Source of the DNA: Rathayibacter sp. VKM Ac-2754
Lineage (GTDB): Bacteria > Actinomycetota > Actinomycetes > Actinomycetales > Microbacteriaceae
Direction of reading: 5' to 3'
DNA: 64,000 nucleotides
Assembly (NCBI RefSeq): GCF_009807095.1
Contig: NZ_WUCC01000004.1
Span: forward strand, 310,001-374,000
The notes below the pieces were generated by a model. The model worked only from the letters and a program-made list of their open reading frames with translations, ran no database searches and had not been told where the DNA came from. Positions within the stretch are counted from its first letter, which is position 1. The number at the start of each line of letters is the position of its first letter. A program made the translations under genes and the position numbers. Shown here piece by piece: positions 60,159 through 64,000 of the stretch.

Positions 60159-60895
60159 GCGAGCCCCTCGAGATCCTGGTCTGGAACGAGTTCCGCCACG
60201 AGACGCGCGGCGACGAGACGGTGATGCGGCACTACCCGGAGGGGATCCACCGCGTGATCGCCGACGGCCTCGTCGAGTCGCTCGGCGACGACGTCGCGGT
60301 GCGCACCGCGACGCTCCCCGAGCCCGAGCACGGCCTGAGCGAGGAGGCGCTCGCGCGCACCGACGTCCTGCTCTGGTGGGGCCACATCGCCCACGGCGAG
60401 GTGTCGGACGAGGTGGTGCAGCGCGTTCTGCGGCACGTGCAGGAGGGGATGGGCATCCTGATCCTGCACTCCGCGCACTACTCCAAGATCTTCCGGGCGC
60501 TGATGGGCACGACGTGCTCGCTGAAGTGGCGGAACGACCACGACCGCGAGCTGGTCTGGACGATCGCGCCGACGCATCCGATCGCCGAGGGCGTGCCCAG
60601 CCCGATCGTGATCCCCGAGCAGGAGATGTACGGCGAGTACTTCGACATCCCGGTGCCGGAGGAGACGGTGTTCCTCTCGACGTTCACCGGCGGCGAGGTG
60701 TTCCGCTCCGGAGTCACGTACACGCGGGGCCTGGGCAAGGTGTTCTACTTCTCGCCCGGCGACCAGGACTACCCGGTCTACCACCACCCCGACATCAAGC
60801 GGGTGCTGGCGAACGCCGTGCGCTGGGCGCGCCCGAAGCACCCGCGCACGCCGCTGACGGCCGACCACCACCCCCGCGGCTGGTTCGAGTCCTGA
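60155..60895 (+). CDS. ThuA-like protein (trehalose utilisation family)
   Basis: A 246-residue glutamine-amidotransferase-like fold protein. VWNEFRHE opens the first strand, and [40 protein letters not shown] and [20 protein letters not shown] follow, all typical of ThuA. In rhizobia ThuA and a Gfo/Idh partner (ThuB) form 3-keto-disaccharides. Here the coupled Gfo/Idh gene supports a similar two-protein function, with the actual sugar unknown. Confidence 0.88.
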   Translation: MSEPLEILVWNEFRHETRGDETVMRHYPEGIHRVIADGLVESLGDDVAVRTATLPEPEHGLSEEALARTDVLLWWGHIAHGEVSDEVVQRVLRHVQEGMGILILHSAHYSKIFRALMGTTCSLKWRNDHDRELVWTIAPTHPIAEGVPSPIVIPEQEMYGEYFDIPVPEETVFLSTFTGGEVFRSGVTYTRGLGKVFYFSPGDQDYPVYHHPDIKRVLANAVRWARPKHPRTPLTADHHPRGWFES

Positions 60896-60910
60896 CCCGC
60901 GATTCCTCGA

Positions 60911-60960
60911 AAGTTGCGGTAGTCGAGCGCGACTACCGCAACTTCTGACTACCGCAACTT
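60911..60960. repeat. 14-bp hairpin with a duplicated second arm between convergent genes
   Basis: AAGTTGCGGTAGTC (60911-60924), loop GAGCGC, then its perfect complement GACTACCGCAACTT (60931-60944), CT, and the same complement again at 60947-60960. The first arm could pair with either copy, giving two mutually exclusive hairpins. It probably terminates ThuA and the convergent membrane protein gene. Confidence 0.75.
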
Positions 60961-60968
60961 CTGAGGAG

Positions 60969-61826
60969 TCAGGCGCGGCGGCGCTGCAGGGCCGACAGCA
61001 CGACGAAGCCGACGGCGCCCACCACGAGCGCCGTCAGCGCCGTCCGGAGCGAGACCGCCGGGATCAGCAGCGCCGTCGTGAGGACCTGCCACCCGTAGTC
61101 GAGCATCTCGAGCGGGTACGGCCCGAGGGCACGCGAGCTCGACGCGGCCGACACAGCGGTCACCAGCGTCGGCCCGACCCACAGCAGCACCAGGCTCACG
61201 ACCCAGGCGAGCCCGCGGACGACCGAGGTGAGCCCGCACCACGCGAGAGCGAGCCCGGCGAGGATCCCGGGCAGCCACTGCACCGCGTTCAGCACGGCGA
61301 GTCCGGCGACGCTCCCCGCGGCGAGCGGGCCGAGGAGGGTCGACAGCCAGCTCCCCGCGGCGATCGCGGCGATCGAGATCCCGATCGCCGCGCCCGGCGC
61401 CGGCGCCCGCGCGAGGAGCAGCAGCACCAGCACGCCGACGACGATCGACGCGACGACGCCCGCGACGAGTGCGGCGAGGTAGACGGAGGAGGGGGTCCCC
61501 TCCGCGAGGCCGCCCGCCAGGGTGACCGCCGACTGCACCAGGGCGACGACCTGCACGACGAGCACCCCGAGCACCGCGCCGAGCGTGCCGCGCCCGCGGA
61601 TCCGCACCGCGAGACCCGCCAGCGCCGAGCCGATCAGGAGCACGGCGGCGATCAGCACGATCGAGTACTGGCTGAACGGCAGGAGCGCGAGCGGCATCGA
61701 CTCCGGCGCCACCTCGACCCGCCAGAGGTTCTGCACCGGCAGCCGCATCCCCGTCAGGAGCCAGGGGAGCAGCCCGAGTACCGCCGCGACGACCCCCACC
61801 GCGACGCCCACCAGTCGAGACCTCAT
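60969..61826 (-). CDS. Integral membrane protein of unknown function
   Basis: A 285-residue protein with about eight hydrophobic segments, beginning [26 protein letters not shown] (quoted in part as [12 protein letters not shown]) and ending in the basic ALQRRRA. A soluble segment with [20 protein letters not shown] follows the first helix. I recognise no family motif. It is convergent with the ThuA gene and divergent from kynA across a 66-bp gap. Confidence 0.7.
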   Translation of the reverse strand: MRSRLVGVAVGVVAAVLGLLPWLLTGMRLPVQNLWRVEVAPESMPLALLPFSQYSIVLIAAVLLIGSALAGLAVRIRGRGTLGAVLGVLVVQVVALVQSAVTLAGGLAEGTPSSVYLAALVAGVVASIVVGVLVLLLLARAPAPGAAIGISIAAIAAGSWLSTLLGPLAAGSVAGLAVLNAVQWLPGILAGLALAWCGLTSVVRGLAWVVSLVLLWVGPTLVTAVSAASSSRALGPYPLEMLDYGWQVLTTALLIPAVSLRTALTALVVGAVGFVVLSALQRRRA

Positions 61827-61892
61827 GCCCCCATCCTCCCTGCTCGGTCGACCGTAGAGTTCGGGGACGGCGATCACGAGAGGAGGGGCGCC

Positions 61893-62762
61893 ATGGCCCT
61901 CGACGAGAACACCCGCGACCTCGAGAGCGGCATCGTCACCGACCTGCGCGAGAAGATGAGCTACGGCTCGTACCTGTCGCTCGAGACGCTGCTCTCGGCG
62001 CAGAACCCGGTGAGCAGCCCCGAGCACCACGACGAGATGCTGTTCATCATCCAGCACCAGACCTCGGAGCTCTGGCTCAAGCTGCTGCTGCACGAGCTGC
62101 GCGCCGCGTGCCGGCTGATGGCCGCCGACGACCTCTCCGGGGCGCTGAAGAAGATCGCGCGCGTCAAGCACATCCAGCGGACGATGACCGATCAGTGGTC
62201 GGTCCTCGCCACGCTCACGCCGACCGAGTACGCGCAGTTCCGCGACTTCCTGGCGAACTCCTCGGGCTTCCAGTCGCACCAGTACCGGGCGGTCGAGTTC
62301 CTGCTCGGCAACAAGAACGCGAAGATGCTCGAGGTCTTCCGCGGCGACGACGCGGCACGGGCCGAGCTGCAGGAGCTGCTCGAGGCGCCGAGCCTGTACG
62401 ACGAGTTCCTGCGCCTGCTCGCCCGGGCCGGCCACGACGTGCCGGTCGAGCTCCTCGAGCGCGACGTGACCCTCGCGCACGTGTTCACACCGTCGCTGGT
62501 GCCCGTCTTCACGCGGATCTACGAGAACGACGGCGAGTTCTGGGGCGCCTACGAGGCCTGCGAGGAGCTGGTCGACGTCGAGGACAACTTCCAGACCTGG
62601 CGCTTCCGCCACCTCCGCACCGTGCAGCGCACCATCGGCTTCAAGCCGGGCACCGGCGGGTCGAGCGGAGTCGGGTTCCTGCAGAAGGCGCTCGAGCTCA
62701 CCTTCTTCCCCGAGCTCTTCGCGGTGCGCACCGAGATCGGGCGACGACCGGAGGACGCGTGA
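61893..62762 (+). CDS. kynA: Tryptophan 2,3-dioxygenase
   Basis: A 289-residue haem enzyme of the KynA family. The family hallmark [18 protein letters not shown] is at about residue 19, followed by [22 protein letters not shown], the haem-pocket region [20 protein letters not shown] and [22 protein letters not shown] near the C-terminus. It opens the indole ring of L-tryptophan to N-formylkynurenine. A GGAGGGG ribosome binding site precedes the ATG. Its stop overlaps the GTG start of the hydrolase gene. Confidence 0.95.
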   Translation: MALDENTRDLESGIVTDLREKMSYGSYLSLETLLSAQNPVSSPEHHDEMLFIIQHQTSELWLKLLLHELRAACRLMAADDLSGALKKIARVKHIQRTMTDQWSVLATLTPTEYAQFRDFLANSSGFQSHQYRAVEFLLGNKNAKMLEVFRGDDAARAELQELLEAPSLYDEFLRLLARAGHDVPVELLERDVTLAHVFTPSLVPVFTRIYENDGEFWGAYEACEELVDVEDNFQTWRFRHLRTVQRTIGFKPGTGGSSGVGFLQKALELTFFPELFAVRTEIGRRPEDA

Positions 62763-63466
62763 CCGACGTCCTCGACCTGCCCGCGCGCGAGCCCGACGAG
62801 GTGCTCCGCTACGGCCCTGCGCCCGAGCAGATCGCCGACGTGTACCGCGGGGGAGGCGCCCCCGTCGCGCTCGTGCACGGCGGGTTCTGGCGCAACCGCT
62901 ACGACCGGAGGCACGCGCGCCCGCTCGCCGCGGCGCTCGCCGACCGCGGGTTCGACGTGCTCCTCCCCGAGTACCGCCGCATCGGCGACCCGGGAGGCGG
63001 CCGGCCGGGCACCTTCGACGACGTCCGCTCGGTCGTCGCCGCGATCCCCCGCCTCGGTGCGGCGCGGGCGACACTCGTCGGCCACTCCGCGGGCGGGCAC
63101 CTCGCCGTGTGGTCGCAGGCCGTGGATCCGTCGCCGCACGTGTCGTCGGTCGTGGCGCTCGCCGGCGTGCTCGATCTGCAGGCCGCGGCCGACGCCCGCC
63201 TCAGCGACGACGCGGTCACCGCGCTGCTCGGCCCCTCCGACGAGCACCGGGCCCGGGCGGATCCCCTCCGCCTCCCCGCGCCGCCGATGCCGGTGTCGGT
63301 CGTCCACGGCGACCGCGACGCCGAGGTACCGGTGGCGTACAGCCGCCGCTACGCGCGCCGGCACGCCTCCGCGACGCTGCACGAGCTCCCCGGAGTCGGC
63401 CACTTCGAGCTGATCGACCCGCGCGAGCCGGCCTTCGAGGTGCTGCTGGGGCTGCTGGCCGACTGA
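62759..63466 (+). CDS. Alpha/beta hydrolase, probable kynurenine formamidase
   Basis: A 235-residue alpha/beta hydrolase. HGGFWRN near residue 40 is the oxyanion motif, GHSAGGHLA holds the nucleophile Ser, and [14 protein letters not shown] and [10 protein letters not shown] supply the acid and base. This HGG(F/W)W pattern is typical of the arylformamidase-like branch, and coupling to kynA (GTGA) points to hydrolysis of N-formylkynurenine. No kynureninase gene is visible within the window. Confidence 0.82.
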   Translation: MTDVLDLPAREPDEVLRYGPAPEQIADVYRGGGAPVALVHGGFWRNRYDRRHARPLAAALADRGFDVLLPEYRRIGDPGGGRPGTFDDVRSVVAAIPRLGAARATLVGHSAGGHLAVWSQAVDPSPHVSSVVALAGVLDLQAAADARLSDDAVTALLGPSDEHRARADPLRLPAPPMPVSVVHGDRDAEVPVAYSRRYARRHASATLHELPGVGHFELIDPREPAFEVLLGLLAD

Positions 63467-63479
63467 CCCGCCTCCACGA

Positions 63480-63521
63480 GGACCCCGTCGAGCTCGAGTC
63501 GCGCATGAGCTCGAGGGGTCC
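63480..63521. terminator. Bidirectional stem-loop between the hydrolase and cell-wall-binding genes
   Basis: GGACCCC-G-TCGAGCTC and GAGCTCGA-GGGGTCC pair over 15 bp with one bulged base and an 11-nt loop, between convergent genes. Confidence 0.65.
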
Positions 63522-63535
63522 CGGGGAGGTGCCGC

Positions 63536-64000
63536 TCAGCAGGACGTCAGTCGGGCGACGGAGTCGGAGAGCGTACCCGGACCGCCGAGGAGGACGACCT
63601 TCGAGGCCCCGAGGGCGGTGATGTCGTCGAGGACGGCCCGGGGGACGCAGTTCGGGCGGACGGCGAAGAGCGGACTGCCCGTGTAGCCCGCCGCGGTGGC
63701 GCCGGCGAGGGCGTCGGGGAAGTTCTCACCGGTCGCGAAGTAGACCGTCGCAGCAGCGGTGAAGGCGGCCTTGTTCAGCTTCTCGGACGTGTCGTAGCGG
63801 TCGCTTCCGCCGATGCGGGTGGAGGGGACGGGGAGGGAGTTCTTGATCCCCTCGCTGACCGAGAGGGCGCTTCCCGCGATCGTGAGCGAGGCGGCGCCGA
63901 GGTCGGTGACCAGCTGGCGCGTCTGCGCGGTGGTCGTGGAGAGACCGCCGTTGACGAGGATCACCGGGGCGTCGACCGCTCCTGCCGCGGCACTGGCGCT
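63536..64000 (-). CDS. Cell-wall-binding repeat 2 (CWB2) protein, C-terminal part (5' end outside window)
   Basis: The frame is open to the window edge on the minus strand; 154 residues and the stop are visible. Two CWB2-type repeats are seen: VILVNGGLS...AGSALSVSEG and RIGGSDRYDTSEKLNKAAF...VYFATGENFPDALAGATAAG, ending VVLLGGPGTLSDSVARLTSC. CWB2 repeats anchor secreted proteins to the cell wall, so the missing N-terminal part probably carries a signal peptide and a catalytic or adhesive domain. The final Cys is unusual. Confidence 0.85.
   Translation of the reverse strand, partial: SASAAAGAVDAPVILVNGGLSTTTAQTRQLVTDLGAASLTIAGSALSVSEGIKNSLPVPSTRIGGSDRYDTSEKLNKAAFTAAATVYFATGENFPDALAGATAAGYTGSPLFAVRPNCVPRAVLDDITALGASKVVLLGGPGTLSDSVARLTSC

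Overview
The window is about 70% G+C with strong GGAGG-type ribosome binding sites, many GTG starts, lipoprotein-anchored solute-binding proteins and many LacI regulators. This fits a high-GC actinobacterium. The repeat family and the gene content suggest Microbacteriaceae (a Rathayibacter/Curtobacterium-like plant or soil organism), but that is inference. I found no tRNA, rRNA, CRISPR array, prophage or insertion sequence. Almost the whole window is a carbohydrate-catabolism region.

Layout. 1-9952: two secreted arabinan-type enzymes (a GH43 cut by the window edge and a 1380-residue GH127/146-like protein) that share a cysteine-bracketed C-terminal domain; between them lie a UvrA2-like ATPase and a small membrane protein. 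10087-14595: a membrane-anchored sulfite-oxidase-type molybdoenzyme, a small GIY-YIG nuclease bracketed by REP-like hairpin repeats, and a divergent FMN monooxygenase/flavin reductase pair. 14619-25325 (minus strand): a galactan/galactoside operon with a GH43 exo-galactanase-like secreted enzyme, an ABC sugar importer, a GH2 beta-galactosidase and a LacI regulator. 25455-36352: a TetR regulator, then a long minus-strand run with an ABC importer, a DHDPS-family aldolase, a DUF4862-like protein, an aldo/keto reductase, a GH35 glycosidase, an acetyltransferase and an adenosine-deaminase-family protein.

36521-43793: two LacI regulators and a third ABC importer operon that ends in a DUF5060/DUF4038-type glycoside hydrolase. 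43856-49784: a UlaG-like metallohydrolase, an MFS exporter, a truncated GntR gene, a secreted GH3 glycosidase and an orphan LarE-C-like small protein. 49902-58997: a LacI regulator, a TRAP transporter and a hexuronate pathway (ManD, UxaC, UxuB, gluconokinase). 59049-64000: an oxidoreductase/ThuA pair, a membrane protein, tryptophan 2,3-dioxygenase with an alpha/beta hydrolase, and a partial cell-wall-binding-repeat protein.

The genes work together as modules. Secreted enzymes release sugars, one dedicated importer per module takes them up, cytoplasmic glycosidases or isomerases process them, and a local LacI repressor with its own palindrome controls each importer. The least understood module is the aldolase/DUF4862/reductase operon at 30100-36352. 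The most unusual non-coding feature is the seven-copy hairpin repeat family, whose stems show compensatory base changes and which brackets the GIY-YIG gene.
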